Positions 1-9,602 of a stretch of DNA of 64,000 bases are shown one piece after another. A program made the translations under genes and the position numbers. Source of the stretch: an uncultured Erythrobacter sp. (lineage in GTDB: Bacteria > Pseudomonadota > Alphaproteobacteria > Sphingomonadales > Sphingomonadaceae); the NCBI RefSeq assembly GCF_947499705.1, contig NZ_CANMPJ010000001.1, forward strand, positions 1,647,501 to 1,711,500, read 5' to 3'. Every line of letters begins with the position of its first letter. Position 1 is the first letter of the stretch. The notes under the pieces were generated by a model. It was given only the letters and a program-made list of their open reading frames with translations, was not told where the DNA came from and searched no databases.

Positions 1-1591
1 CTAGCAGCCGTTTGATCAGCGGATTGACCTCACTCACTACGTCGGGAAGCTGGAGAATCTCAGGTCGCAATGTCTGCTGGCGCGAAAAGGCGAGCAATTG
101 CCGTGTCAGCGCTGCTGCCCGGTTCGAGTTGGCTCGGATTTGCTGGATGTCGTCATAGTCGCTGTCGCCGGGCGTATGGCGCAGCAGCATCAGATCGCAG
201 GTCCCGATGATCGCGGTCAGCACATTGTTGAAGTCATGCGCAACGCCGCCCGCAAGCTGTCCAACCGCCTGCATCTTGGTCGCCTGGGCGACTTGGCGCT
301 TGAGTTGGTTCTCCTCGCTTGAATCGGCGAGGCTGAGCAGCACCGCCGCTTCGCCTAGCCCGCGTACGCCCGCAAGGCCGAGCGAAACCGGTTCCTCGGG
401 CTGCGACCCGAGGCGCACTGCCATATTGCCGCTGGTCGCCGGGCCGCGCCCGTGACGCCGCACTGCGTCTGACAGCGCAGCCTTGTCTTCATGCACCACA
501 AGGTCGGTCGGGAATGCAGGCAAGCCCCGCCCTTCACGCTCGACCGAGCGGAGGAAGGCATCGTTTCCAAACAGGAACCGCCCGTCGCGGTCCGTCATCG
601 CGAGCCCGAGCGGCAATTGCGCGAGCAAGGCGTCGAGCTGAGCCACACCAGCCTGCGAGGAACCGTCCCAGCCGCTGCCAATGCCCACACCGCTGTCGAC
701 CAGCAACATAAGCGACGTGCTCTCATCAGGCCCGATGATCGCATTCTCGGCACCCTCACGCAGGGGTACGTCGATCAAGGTTTGGGGCGTCCCTCCCCGG
801 CCTTCGCGGGCGAAATAGATCCGGTCCCGCTCATCAGACCTGAGCACGGATACGAAGTCCTGACCGGCGAGTGTTGCGGACGCATCTCCTGAAGCACGTT
901 CGGCAAATCCGGCGCTGACCTGCCGCACTACTCCGTCAGCCGTGGTTATCGCGGTTTCGATACCGGCACGGCTCAGCATCTGGCCAAACGGACCCGATAG
1001 GTCGAGGTCTTCGAGAGCTTCGGACGCCTCGACGATGATCCGACCGAATCGCCAGATCAAATGATCTTCGCCGCGGCCCGCCCTCTCGACCGCGACGCTC
1101 CAGCGCAGTGAGCCATTGTTGGCAGCAAATTCATCAAGTGTGCCCGCACCATCCCGCCAGGCTTCGCGCGCGAGCCGCGTCATCGCTTCCAGTTCTGGCC
1201 TGTCGAGCGGCAAGGAGGGCGGCGCACTGCCTACTCCGAACGCTTCGATAAACGCGGAATTGGCGCACACCAGTCGGTTGGCCCGGTCAGTGATCGCGAC
1301 TGCCGAGCCGTCTTGCTCGATTGCGGCCACAGTTACAGACCAGTCGGTGGCAATCTCCGTTTCGGATGAGGAAGGCGAGCGCATTTGTTCAATGACGAAT
1401 GCGCCCGTCAGGAGCACCGCCAATCCCACCGCGTATGCGGCGGCAAGCACCAGGTTCGATGTCGCGAAAAACACAACTGCGGCGCTCACGACAAGCACCG
1501 CGAGCAGCAACCCGATCATCAAGCGGTTATCGTAGGCCGAATTCGTTTCGAGTTCGCTGTCCAAGAGCGTGCCGCTTCCCTCAGTCCGCAC
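1..1591 (-). CDS. cckA: Cell-cycle hybrid histidine kinase CckA (3' part missing)
   Basis: The reverse strand is open from about 1591 to the left edge with no stop. It begins with a short leader and two hydrophobic segments (about 1410-1530), then PAS-like regions, then the phosphoacceptor helix with GGVAHDFNNVLTAI (His box near 240-280) and a stretch RHTPGDSDYDDIQQIR, which is the hallmark of CckA. In Alphaproteobacteria CckA passes phosphate through ChpT to the cell-cycle regulator CtrA. The ATPase and receiver domains lie beyond the window. No ATG exists near the beginning: the frame offers GTG at 1591 or TTG at 1564, with a GAGGGA purine run between them that favours the TTG. The gene follows the DUF2062 gene on the same strand, with a gap of about 35 bases. 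Confidence 0.88.
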   Translation of the reverse strand, partial: MRTEGSGTLLDSELETNSAYDNRLMIGLLLAVLVVSAAVVFFATSNLVLAAAYAVGLAVLLTGAFVIEQMRSPSSSETEIATDWSVTVAAIEQDGSAVAITDRANRLVCANSAFIEAFGVGSAPPSLPLDRPELEAMTRLAREAWRDGAGTLDEFAANNGSLRWSVAVERAGRGEDHLIWRFGRIIVEASEALEDLDLSGPFGQMLSRAGIETAITTADGVVRQVSAGFAERASGDASATLAGQDFVSVLRSDERDRIYFAREGRGGTPQTLIDVPLREGAENAIIGPDESTSLMLLVDSGVGIGSGWDGSSQAGVAQLDALLAQLPLGLAMTDRDGRFLFGNDAFLRSVEREGRGLPAFPTDLVVHEDKAALSDAVRRHGRGPATSGNMAVRLGSQPEEPVSLGLAGVRGLGEAAVLLSLADSSEENQLKRQVAQATKMQAVGQLAGGVAHDFNNVLTAIIGTCDLMLLRHTPGDSDYDDIQQIRANSNRAAALTRQLLAFSRQQTLRPEILQLPDVVSEVNPLIKRLL

Positions 1592-1626
1592 CGTCCATCG
1601 GCGCGCAATTTGATCTTCAGAAGGCC

Positions 1627-2211
1627 TTAATTCGCATTGAGGCGCTGGTCGAGACGAGCTTCCATCTGCGCAAGGCGTTTTGCCCGCTTGCGTGCGACCA
1701 GCACCCGCCATGTCGCGCTCGCCACAAGATAGCCGACCGCCGCAGAAACAATTGCGAGAACCAGAAATCCGAACGCGGTAACGCCGGCGAGCTCAAACAG
1801 ATCGACCAGCCATGTCAGGCTGCCGCTCTGGAGTTCCTCATTGGCCATCCCCCCAACCGCCGCATCGAAATTGAGCGTCAGCTGCCCAACCTTGTTGGCC
1901 ACAACTACCCAGAACGGGAATGTGAACGGATTGGTGATGAACGTAACCAGCGCAGCGAGCGGCACGTTTGCGCGCGCCGGGAGCGCCAGAAACGCTGCCA
2001 GGAATATCTGACCAATAGGGATAATGAAGCCCGCAAACAGGCCCAAGGCGACCCCACGAGGTACAGAGCGCCGCGTAAACCGCCACAATTCAGGGGAAAG
2101 GAAGCGGTGCGCGATCGGAGCAAGATATTTGTTGCGCGCGAGTTCATCACGCGAAGGCATGTATTTGCGGATCGTATCTGCCGCCCAAGTATTGCTGCGC
2201 TTTGAACTCAT
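1627..2211 (-). CDS. DUF2062 membrane protein
   Basis: This is a 194-residue protein of the DUF2062 family. Two hydrophobic regions are visible: one around residues 52-110 (GVALGLFAGFIIPIGQ, then the conserved TNPFTFPFWV motif) and one around 140-170. The C-terminal tail is strongly basic and amphipathic. In sphingomonads and relatives a DUF2062 gene commonly sits just before the CckA kinase gene, as here, but the protein has no established biochemical role. The call rests on the TNPFTFPF motif and the membrane layout. Confidence 0.8.
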   Translation of the reverse strand: MSSKRSNTWAADTIRKYMPSRDELARNKYLAPIAHRFLSPELWRFTRRSVPRGVALGLFAGFIIPIGQIFLAAFLALPARANVPLAALVTFITNPFTFPFWVVVANKVGQLTLNFDAAVGGMANEELQSGSLTWLVDLFELAGVTAFGFLVLAIVSAAVGYLVASATWRVLVARKRAKRLAQMEARLDQRLNAN

Positions 2212-2353
2212 GACTGAATAGCTGCCCTGCTCCGCGACTCGCGAGAACGCAAGCCTCGCTCGGTGAAGGGCAGTTGGGACGTCATGATCGACATATGGGT
2301 ACTCGATCCGATCTGACCAGTCGGTGAATCGCGATCTCCGATTTCAAACTGGC

Positions 2354-2836
2354 TTAACCGCGTTCGCGCATCAACCGGGCCTTGTCGCGCTTCCAGTCGC
2401 GGTCTTTGATTGTCGCCCGCTTGTCGTGCGCCTGCTTGCCTTTGGCGAGCGCCAATTCGACCTTGGCCCGACCTTGCCCGTTGAAGTAAATCGACAGCGG
2501 GACCAGCGTCATACCTTTGCGCTCGACAGCGCCGAACAGGCGGCCGATCTCGCGGCTGCTCAGAAGTAGTTTTCTAGGGCGGCGTGGTTCGTGATTCTGC
2601 CGGTTTCCATGGCTGTATTCGGGGACGTTGGAGTTGATCAGCCAGACCTCTCCGTCCTTAACTTCGGCATAGCTCTCAGCAATGCTCGCATGTCCAGCGC
2701 GCAAGGCTTTCACTTCGGTGCCTTGCAAAGCCAGACCCGCTTCGAACTTATCTTCGATATGATAGTCGAAACGCGCGCGGCGGTTCTCCGCCACGGTTCT
2801 TTGCTTGTCGAAGACTGGTGGTTTCGGCCGTGCCAT
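2354..2836 (-). CDS. smpB: SsrA-binding protein SmpB
   Basis: SmpB binds tmRNA and brings it to stalled ribosomes for trans-translation. The 160-residue protein has the expected order: a basic N-terminus, [28 protein letters not shown] (residues about 20-48, the RNA-binding OB-fold start), [27 protein letters not shown] (about 67-92), and the basic C-terminal tail [25 protein letters not shown] that enters the decoding site. Length matches the family. In related genomes smpB directly follows dapA; here an S9 peptidase and a hydroxylase-like gene lie between them. No tmRNA gene was found in the window. Confidence 0.97.
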   Translation of the reverse strand: MARPKPPVFDKQRTVAENRRARFDYHIEDKFEAGLALQGTEVKALRAGHASIAESYAEVKDGEVWLINSNVPEYSHGNRQNHEPRRPRKLLLSSREIGRLFGAVERKGMTLVPLSIYFNGQGRAKVELALAKGKQAHDKRATIKDRDWKRDKARLMRERG

Positions 2837-3045
2837 GATGCTGGCCAGATAGGCGCTTCATTGACGTTCGCAAAGCCCTCGGTTTCAGGAGGTCTTCTGA
2901 GATCGGAGCCATTCGCTATCCGCGCAGCAGCGACTCGCCTCTATGGCGCACTGAATTGGCGGGGCAGAATTTCATGTTGATCCAATACGCGAAATAGCGA
3001 TGATAGCTGAGTCAGGGGTTATGTGAATGTTGGGGTCGTATCCAA

Positions 3046-4989
3046 ATGCGTAAATTGATTGCCGCTGCACTTGCTGCAGTGACGTGCTTGCTCGTGCCAA
3101 TCGCAGTATCCGCTCAGGAGCCATTGCCTATCGAAGAGTATGGCAAGCTGCCCGATGTCGAAGACGTGGCGATTTCACCTTCGGGCGATCGTATTGCGGT
3201 GTTGATGACCATTGGCGGCAAGCGCCTGATTGCCGGGATTGAAGACAAGGACACCGTGATTGGGCGGTTCGGGGTCGATGACCTGAAGATTCGCTACCTC
3301 GAGTGGGTCGGGGAAGACCGCCTGATGATGGTTTTCAGCCGGACACAGGATCTCGGCTACGGCTTCACCACCGACAAAGCCGAATTGTACATGGCTAGCA
3401 TTCTCCCGATGGAAACGAACGTCGAGGCCGGAACCGTATTCGAAAAGCAGCGCGACTTAGTGAGCGCGATCATGGGCGATTACGGCGTTCGCCAGATTGA
3501 CGGACGCTGGTACGGCTTTTTCGGTGCACTGAGGCTAAAACGGGGCGTCACCCAGAGCTACACTTTCGATCACGGGCGACCGTTCTTGTACCGCATTGAT
3601 TTGGAGGACTTTTCCGTCAGGAAAGTCGCCAATGCAGCGCGCACCGAGCACGACAATGACTGGGTAATCAATGCTCGCGGTGAAGTTGCTGCAACCTTCG
3701 AGATTAGCGACCAAAGCGGCAAATGGACGCTGAAAGGGCCTCGTGGAGATCGGATTGCCCAAGGACAAAACACCACCGGGCGGATCGGGCTCGTAGGCCT
3801 TGGCAAAGATGGTACGACCGTAATCCTGTCCGAAAGCGGTCCCGAAAGCACGCGTTGGTTCGAAGTTCCCCTTGCCGGCGGAGAACAAAAGCCATTCCTG
3901 CCGGGCGTCGGCTTCGACCGGCTCTATTTCGATGATGTAACCGGGCATTTCGTTGGATATCTTAAGAAAGGTCCTGAGCCTGAACCTGTGTTTTTCGACG
4001 AGAACAAGAAGAAGTCGGCAAGCATGGTGCGCAAGGCGTTCGGCGATCTTCAGGTCCGGATGCTCGATTGGACGCAAGACCTCGACAAGGTGCTTGTCCG
4101 CACAAGCGGCAATCTTGACAGTGGAACAATCTTCCGCGTCGATGTCGGCAACCGCCGCGCTGAACCAGTCGCTTATGAACGCAACGCGATCGCGCCAGCC
4201 TATGTCGGGAAGATTTCGACCTTCGAATACACTGCCAGCGACGGGCTCGAGATGGACGGCATTCTGACACTACCGCCTGGCAAAGAGCCCAAGAACCTGC
4301 CGCTGGTTATGCTGCCGCATGGCGGTCCGCACAGCCATGACACGCCGTCATTTGACTGGTGGGCGCAGGCGTTCGCGTCGCGCGGCTATGCCGTGTTCCA
4401 GCCCAACTTTCGCGGTTCGACCAACCGGTCGGGCTCGTTCCGCCGTGCAGGTTACGGCGAATGGGGCCGGAAGATGCAGACCGACAAGTCGGACGGCCTC
4501 GCTGCACTGGCAGAAACGGGCATGATCGATGCCGACCGAGCCTGCATCGTCGGAGCGAGCTATGGCGGATATGCAGCACTTGCCGGCGTGACGATTCAAC
4601 AAGGTATCTATCGCTGCGCTGTTGCCGTCGCACCGGTGAGCGACATCAAGGATATGTACCAGCAGGATTACCGTGCGACCGGCGGAGATCGTACAACCAA
4701 GAAATCGCTGCTCGAACAGCTCGGACCGCGCGATCGCTGGGACGCAGTTTCGCCGGTTCGTCTAGCCGAACGGGCTGACGCACCGATCATGCTGATCCAC
4801 GGAAAAGACGATGTTGTGGTACCGTACAGCCACTCGACCAAAATGGCTGACAAGCTGAAAGACCATAAGAAGCCCTATGAGATGATCACGCTGGAAGGCG
4901 AAGATCACTGGCTCTCGCTCTCAGAGACCCGCAAGCAGATGCTCAATGAGGCGGTTCGATTTGTCGAACAACACAACCCCGCGAATTAG
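3046..4989 (+). CDS. S9-family prolyl oligopeptidase-like serine peptidase, exported
   Basis: A 647-residue protein with a signal peptide (residues 1-23, ending SAQ), an N-terminal beta-propeller-like region (about 30-400) and a C-terminal alpha/beta-hydrolase domain. The nucleophile motif GASYGG places the serine at 505; HGKDDVVV gives Asp589, and GEDHW gives His621, so the triad is complete. LPHGGPHSHD (about 425) matches the oxyanion region of S9 peptidases. It probably cleaves oligopeptides in the periplasm or outside the cell; the exact substrate cannot be read. The ribosome-binding site before the ATG is weak. It reads away from smpB and converges on the next gene. Confidence 0.92.
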   Translation: MRKLIAAALAAVTCLLVPIAVSAQEPLPIEEYGKLPDVEDVAISPSGDRIAVLMTIGGKRLIAGIEDKDTVIGRFGVDDLKIRYLEWVGEDRLMMVFSRTQDLGYGFTTDKAELYMASILPMETNVEAGTVFEKQRDLVSAIMGDYGVRQIDGRWYGFFGALRLKRGVTQSYTFDHGRPFLYRIDLEDFSVRKVANAARTEHDNDWVINARGEVAATFEISDQSGKWTLKGPRGDRIAQGQNTTGRIGLVGLGKDGTTVILSESGPESTRWFEVPLAGGEQKPFLPGVGFDRLYFDDVTGHFVGYLKKGPEPEPVFFDENKKKSASMVRKAFGDLQVRMLDWTQDLDKVLVRTSGNLDSGTIFRVDVGNRRAEPVAYERNAIAPAYVGKISTFEYTASDGLEMDGILTLPPGKEPKNLPLVMLPHGGPHSHDTPSFDWWAQAFASRGYAVFQPNFRGSTNRSGSFRRAGYGEWGRKMQTDKSDGLAALAETGMIDADRACIVGASYGGYAALAGVTIQQGIYRCAVAVAPVSDIKDMYQQDYRATGGDRTTKKSLLEQLGPRDRWDAVSPVRLAERADAPIMLIHGKDDVVVPYSHSTKMADKLKDHKKPYEMITLEGEDHWLSLSETRKQMLNEAVRFVEQHNPAN

Positions 4990-4993
4990 CGGC

Positions 4994-5548
4994 TCAAACC
5001 AACGCGGCTTCTAGCAGCATCTCTTCCCACCATGCATTGCGCCGACAATCCATGATCAAGTGCGCGCGCCACTGATCTGAGCGATTGTGGATTTCGTGTG
5101 GCAGGTCGAAATTCAAGTACCAGCATTCGCCAGCAGCCATTGTGACTTGGTCACCATTGTGGATGGACTCGACTCCTGGTCCGGTAGTGATCGGCACATG
5201 GACCCGGAAGACGCCATCTTCAAAACTGCGCCCGACATCGCGATGCGGCCGAATGGAGGCACCAGGAGCAAGCGTATGAACCCGCATCAACTCCATCGGT
5301 GATTTGATCGCGTTGAACACCGACAGGAAAGCGGGACAGGCTTTCAAACGCTCATTCGGAAAGAACTCGGGTGTCCGGTCCATTTCAGGCACGAACTCAG
5401 GCTCGATTAGCTCAACTTTGTAGAGCGTGTCCGGTTCAAGATACGGATTGTAGACGTCACCGTAGGCGTCTTGCGGGAGGCTCCGATAATCCGCCGCGAG
5501 CAATTCCGGATCGAATTGCAGCGGCAGCTTCTTTCGGACAATCGTCAT
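4994..5548 (-). CDS. Aspartyl/asparaginyl beta-hydroxylase-like 2-oxoglutarate/Fe(II) dioxygenase
   Basis: The 184-residue protein resembles the Asp_Arg_Hydrox family: PHRDVGRSFEDGVFRVHVPI carries the metal motif His102-x-Asp104, GECWYLNFDLPHEIHNRS carries the second histidine (His151 or His154), and R161 in RAHLIMD fits the 2-oxoglutarate-binding arginine. It is a single-domain version without the tetratricopeptide part of the eukaryotic enzyme. The substrate is unknown. It lies two bases downstream of dapA on the same strand, so it is probably co-transcribed with it. Confidence 0.85.
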   Translation of the reverse strand: MTIVRKKLPLQFDPELLAADYRSLPQDAYGDVYNPYLEPDTLYKVELIEPEFVPEMDRTPEFFPNERLKACPAFLSVFNAIKSPMELMRVHTLAPGASIRPHRDVGRSFEDGVFRVHVPITTGPGVESIHNGDQVTMAAGECWYLNFDLPHEIHNRSDQWRAHLIMDCRRNAWWEEMLLEAALV

Positions 5549-5550
5549 AA

Positions 5551-6438
5551 TCAGGCTTCGAGAATTCCAGCATGGACCAAGGCCGCATCAACCGATGCGC
5601 GAGAGGCTTCACTGGCATTGGTCAGCGGCAGCCGCACATCCGGCTCGACCCAGCCATGCACCTTAGACAGAGCGTATTTTACCGGCGCAGGGCTAGCGTC
5701 ACTGAACATAGCATAGTGCAGCGGAAACAGGCGGTCGTTGAGTTCGCGCGCTTTTTGGAGTTCGTTGGCTGCAATCGCTGCCTGAAACTCTGCGCATAAA
5801 GCGGGCGCGACATTGGCCGTCACCGAAATCGCCCCTCGCCCGCCCGCTGCCGAGTGCGGGAGCCACAACTCGTCATTGCCCGAAAGCTGGCAGAATTCGC
5901 GGCCAATCCCCATCCGGTGATCGGCGACGCGCGACAGGTCGCCGCTGGCATCCTTGATCGCAACAATCTGCTCCGGGTACTTTTTGACCAGCGCCACCAC
6001 GGTCTCGTCTTCTATATCGGTGACCGTCCGGCTCGGGACGTTGTATAGCACGATGGGCAGGTCGCTCTGCTCGGCAAGGTAGCTGAAATGCGCGATCAAC
6101 CCATCCTGGCTTGGACGGTTGTAATATGGGGCAACGCACAACCCTGCCGCGGCTCCAGCCTTTTTTGCGAACGACATGTGCAGCAGCGCGTTCTTTGTGT
6201 CGTTGCTACCGCAGCCCGCTATGACCGGAACTCGTCCGGCGGCCTGCTCGATGCACACCTCGATGACCCGGTGGTGCTCGGCATTGGAGAGGGTGGATGC
6301 CTCTCCCGTTGTCCCGCAAGGAACCAGAGCCGAGCTGCCCTGCTCGATTTGATGATCGACCAGTTTGCGAAACGCGGCTTCGTCAAACGATCCGTCGCGA
6401 AAAGGAGTCACCAGAGCGGGAATTGATCCGCTAAACAT
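5551..6438 (-). CDS. dapA: 4-hydroxy-tetrahydrodipicolinate synthase
   Basis: DapA condenses pyruvate with aspartate semialdehyde, the committing step to diaminopimelate and lysine. The 295-residue protein has the family length. PCGTTGEASTL (residues 40-50) is the pyruvate-binding loop, Tyr132 in VLYNVPSRT is the proton relay, and Lys162 in VAIKDASGD is the Schiff-base lysine. It is cytoplasmic. It is divergent from the lytic transglycosylase gene at 6535, so both promoters must lie in the 96-base gap. Cell-wall precursor synthesis and turnover genes are therefore side by side. Confidence 0.97.
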   Translation of the reverse strand: MFSGSIPALVTPFRDGSFDEAAFRKLVDHQIEQGSSALVPCGTTGEASTLSNAEHHRVIEVCIEQAAGRVPVIAGCGSNDTKNALLHMSFAKKAGAAAGLCVAPYYNRPSQDGLIAHFSYLAEQSDLPIVLYNVPSRTVTDIEDETVVALVKKYPEQIVAIKDASGDLSRVADHRMGIGREFCQLSGNDELWLPHSAAGGRGAISVTANVAPALCAEFQAAIAANELQKARELNDRLFPLHYAMFSDASPAPVKYALSKVHGWVEPDVRLPLTNASEASRASVDAALVHAGILEA

Positions 6439-6534
6439 TGCTTTATCCCTGATTGAGCCATCATTCAGACTAGCGCGCCGCGCATTCCTGCGGCAAACCA
6501 GCGTTCAGCGCCTGATAAGGAGCCGATTGCCATA

Positions 6535-8514
6535 ATGTCCAGCATGGCCACTAATTTGACTTCCGAAAACATTTTCGCCCGCCCCATGGTTCTCGCTGCA
6601 GTTGCTGCAGCCTGCGTCACGGCTTTGGCGACGCCATCTTCTGCTCAGCTAAGCGGAGGTTCCGGCGGCAATACGATGGTTGCGCAGCAACCACGCGCCA
6701 TCGGCTCGGCTATCAGCATGTGGGAGTATTTGCAGGAAACGCGGAACCTTGGATTCGCGGAGTACGCAAATTTTGCGTTGGCTCATCCCGAATTCCCGCG
6801 AACAGACATCATTCGTCTGCGGGCTGAGGGAGCGCTTGAGAACGAAGCCCCCTCCTCCGCGGCATTGATCCAGTATTTCAGCGCTCAACCTCCACTGACG
6901 AACACAGCGCGCGCGCGCTATGCTCTTTCATTGGCGTCCGAGCAGCGTTCAGAGGCATTTGATGTAGCTCTCCAGGCATGGCGCGGCGGCGAAATGAGCG
7001 GCCCTGCCGAGGCCTATCTATCTGGCCTGTACGGATCACGCTTCACAGCTGAGGATCATGCAGCGCGCATGGATGCGCTGTTATGGCAAGGCGAGCGAGA
7101 GGCGGCTGCCCGTCTCATGATGAAGGTCGATGGCGAAACGCGGCAGATCGCGATGGCGCGGCTATCGCTTCTCAACGGCACAATGCCGCGCGATGCGGGG
7201 CTGGCCATTCCCAACGCGGCAAATCGCGATGCGGGCTTTACGTTTAACCTCGTCAATCATCTTCGCTCCAAGCGCCGGACCGGCGAAGCGATCAGCCTGC
7301 TGGCCAACCGCCCACTTTTCAGCGCGCCTGCATTCGATGCGGAAGAGCTGGTGGGTGACATGCTCGATGTCGCTGAAGCGGCAAGCGTTTCCGACACGGT
7401 GCGTATTGCCAGCAAGATCGACGACCTGTTCGCGCCGGGCACTGACATTTCCAAAGGGTCCTTCAGGCTCCGCGACCGCTACACCGACTTGATGTGGAAG
7501 GGTGGCACCAACGCTTTGTGGCGCATGGGTGACGGCCGGAGCGCAGCCCCGCTATTCGCACGCTATGGCATGGCGGCACGCACGCCGCTGACGAAGTCGA
7601 AAGGCTTCTACTGGGCTGGCCGCGCTGCGCGTCAAGCCGGTATGGCAGACGAAGCCACGCGTTATTTCGAAATGGCGGCGGAATGGCCGCATTACTATTA
7701 TGGTCAGCTTTCGATCAGCGCGCTTGGCCGCTCCATGCCGCAATTCGCGCCATTGCCGGCATTGGATATCGCCGCCGAGACACGCGCCGAATTCAACCGC
7801 CAACCTCTTACGCAAGCGATCCGCGCAATTGCTGCCAATCGCCGCGATTGGCGGACTGAGCGACGCTTCTTCCAGGCAATCGGCGAAGCAGCCACTACAC
7901 CCGAAGAACTGGTGCTGGTCTCAGAACTCGCTCGCGACACCGGCCTGAATGAGATGGCTGTCGTTGTCGGCATGGAAGCGGGCGAAAACGGGATGAAGGG
8001 CTTCGAACGGGTCGGCTTTCCTACCGTGCGGACCCCGGTCGTGAATGACTGGACGATGGTCCACGCGATTACGCGCCAGGAAAGCGAGTTCGACCGCACG
8101 CGGAAGAGCCACGCGAATGCGATCGGCATGATGCAACTCCTTCCAAGCACTGCTCGTGAAGAGGCCGGAATTCTTGGCGTCCGCTATCTCAGCGCGAGCC
8201 TTACCGCCGACCCGCAATACAATATCAGGCTGGGTGATGCGCACTTTGCCCGGCGTATGGACCTTTATGGCGGCGCCTATCCGCTGGCCATTGCCTCTTA
8301 CAATGCTGGTCCGGGACGGGTTCGCCAATGGCTCCGCCTGAATGGCGATCCACGCAGAGGCGACATCGATTGGGTCACTTGGATCGAGAAGATCCCGGCC
8401 AATTTTGAAACGCGCTATTATGTGATGCGCGTGATCGGAAATGCAGTCAGCTATTCGCATATGTATCCGGAGCAAGCGGGTCTGCCGCGGACGGTCGACA
8501 CTTTCCTTCCCTGA
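6535..8514 (+). CDS. Soluble lytic murein transglycosylase (Slt70-like)
   Basis: The 659-residue protein cleaves the glycan strands of peptidoglycan to 1,6-anhydro products in the periplasm. It has an N-terminal signal segment (residues about 17-38, ending SSA), a long alpha-helical superhelix region with repeated short helices (about 60-480), and a C-terminal SLT domain. The catalytic glutamate is Glu516 in ITRQESEFD, followed by AIGMMQLLPSTA and ASYNAGPGRVRQWL, both hallmarks. AAGGAG lies some 13 bases before the first ATG, and a second ATG three codons later is an alternative start. It is divergent from dapA and eight bases upstream of greB. Confidence 0.94.
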   Translation: MSSMATNLTSENIFARPMVLAAVAAACVTALATPSSAQLSGGSGGNTMVAQQPRAIGSAISMWEYLQETRNLGFAEYANFALAHPEFPRTDIIRLRAEGALENEAPSSAALIQYFSAQPPLTNTARARYALSLASEQRSEAFDVALQAWRGGEMSGPAEAYLSGLYGSRFTAEDHAARMDALLWQGEREAAARLMMKVDGETRQIAMARLSLLNGTMPRDAGLAIPNAANRDAGFTFNLVNHLRSKRRTGEAISLLANRPLFSAPAFDAEELVGDMLDVAEAASVSDTVRIASKIDDLFAPGTDISKGSFRLRDRYTDLMWKGGTNALWRMGDGRSAAPLFARYGMAARTPLTKSKGFYWAGRAARQAGMADEATRYFEMAAEWPHYYYGQLSISALGRSMPQFAPLPALDIAAETRAEFNRQPLTQAIRAIAANRRDWRTERRFFQAIGEAATTPEELVLVSELARDTGLNEMAVVVGMEAGENGMKGFERVGFPTVRTPVVNDWTMVHAITRQESEFDRTRKSHANAIGMMQLLPSTAREEAGILGVRYLSASLTADPQYNIRLGDAHFARRMDLYGGAYPLAIASYNAGPGRVRQWLRLNGDPRRGDIDWVTWIEKIPANFETRYYVMRVIGNAVSYSHMYPEQAGLPRTVDTFLP

Positions 8515-8522
8515 CGCGGAGC

Positions 8523-9005
8523 ATGTCACAGCGACAGGGACCGCCGATCACGCCAAAGGGAATGGCTGCCCTTAAGGCGCGCTATGACCATTTGCTTGGC
8601 AAAGAGCGCCCTGAGATTGTCGAGATCGTCAGCTGGGCAGCAGGCAATGGCGACCGCAGCGAGAATGGCGACTATCTCTATGGCCGCAAGCGCATGCGAG
8701 AGATCGACCGCGAGCTAGGATACCTTTCACGAAGAATGAAAGCGCTGCGCGTCGTCGATCCGGCGAACCAGCCAGACCGCAACCGCGTATTCTTCGGCGC
8801 AACGGTCGAGCTCGCTGACGAGGACGATCAACGCCAGATCATCACCCTCGTCGGAGATGACGAGCAGGACGCGGGCGTTGGCCGTATCGGGTGGAGTTCA
8901 CCAATGGCGAAGGCGCTTCGCGGCGCAGCGCTTGGAGACCTTCGAGTGGTGCGACTTCCTGGCGGTGCGAAGGAATGGGAAGTCATCGCAATCGACTACA
9001 ACTAG
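8523..9005 (+). CDS. greB: Transcription elongation factor GreB
   Basis: The 160-residue protein belongs to the GreA/GreB family, which rescues backtracked RNA polymerase by stimulating transcript cleavage. The N-terminal coiled coil has GDRSENGDYLYGRKRMREIDREL (about residues 41-64), with the acidic tip residues in the SENGDY segment, and the C-terminal FKBP-like domain contains WSSPMAKALRG. The YGRKRMREID run points to GreB rather than GreA. It starts eight bases after the transglycosylase and overlaps the end of the convergent kptA gene by four bases. Confidence 0.93.
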   Translation: MSQRQGPPITPKGMAALKARYDHLLGKERPEIVEIVSWAAGNGDRSENGDYLYGRKRMREIDRELGYLSRRMKALRVVDPANQPDRNRVFFGATVELADEDDQRQIITLVGDDEQDAGVGRIGWSSPMAKALRGAALGDLRVVRLPGGAKEWEVIAIDYN

Positions 9006-9556
9006 TCGGCGTTCGGCATCCTCTTGAAATACCGCGGCGGCACTTCTTCGACGAGCCAGACATTGTTGCTGGATAAAGCGAATTCGACCCCATCCGCCGT
9101 CATCCGTTTGGCGTCGACTTCCAGGATCACCGGTTTCCCGCGCCTCTGACCAACCTTGGTCGCCGTTTCGAGATCAGGGGATAGATGGACGTGATGGCGG
9201 TTCTGTTTCGTCAATCCATCGCGCTCTATCGACGGCATGAATTTCTCGACCGTCCCGTGGAACAGCGTTTCGGGCGGAGTAGCGGTTTCCCAACTGCCCT
9301 CCACAGCAACGGAGTGCCCCTGGCGCGCCCGGATGCGCGTTCCATCGTCCGACAATTCAAAACGCTGCTTGTCGTTTTCAGCCACAACGCGTTCGAGCAT
9401 GACGGCATCAGTGGACAATCCCTTCGCACTAAGCGCCTTCAATATGGCCTCAACGCTTGCCCAACCTGCTTCGTCCAGCTCCAGTCCAGCAACATCGGGT
9501 CGATGCCGGAGCCAATAGGATAGTGATTTCGATCTCTTCTTCAGTTCGTTTGACAT
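9002..9556 (-). CDS. kptA: RNA 2'-phosphotransferase, Tpt1/KptA family
   Basis: Tpt1/KptA enzymes remove an internal RNA 2'-phosphate by transferring it to NAD+ through an ADP-ribosylated intermediate. The 184-residue protein starts SNELKKRSKSLSYWLRHRPD, the family signature with the RHRP motif. LFHGT (about residue 97) and HVHLSPDLETATKVGQRRGKP match the NAD-binding half, and the C-terminus ends WLVEEVPPRYF. An in-frame ATG 12 codons upstream (9592) also exists, but the family signature begins at 9556. Bacteria generally lack the tRNA splicing that makes the eukaryotic substrate, so its target here is open. It converges on greB with a four-base overlap. Confidence 0.93.
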   Translation of the reverse strand: MSNELKKRSKSLSYWLRHRPDVAGLELDEAGWASVEAILKALSAKGLSTDAVMLERVVAENDKQRFELSDDGTRIRARQGHSVAVEGSWETATPPETLFHGTVEKFMPSIERDGLTKQNRHHVHLSPDLETATKVGQRRGKPVILEVDAKRMTADGVEFALSSNNVWLVEEVPPRYFKRMPNAD

Positions 9557-9602
9557 GCGCGCGCCTGTTGCAAAACGACGTGCACTCCGCAATCACATCG
9601 CC

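Noticed and set aside
1399-2205. Rightward frame of 268 codons over cckA and the DUF2062 gene
   Set aside because: Its composition is basic shadow sequence, and both reverse-strand genes are well supported by family motifs.
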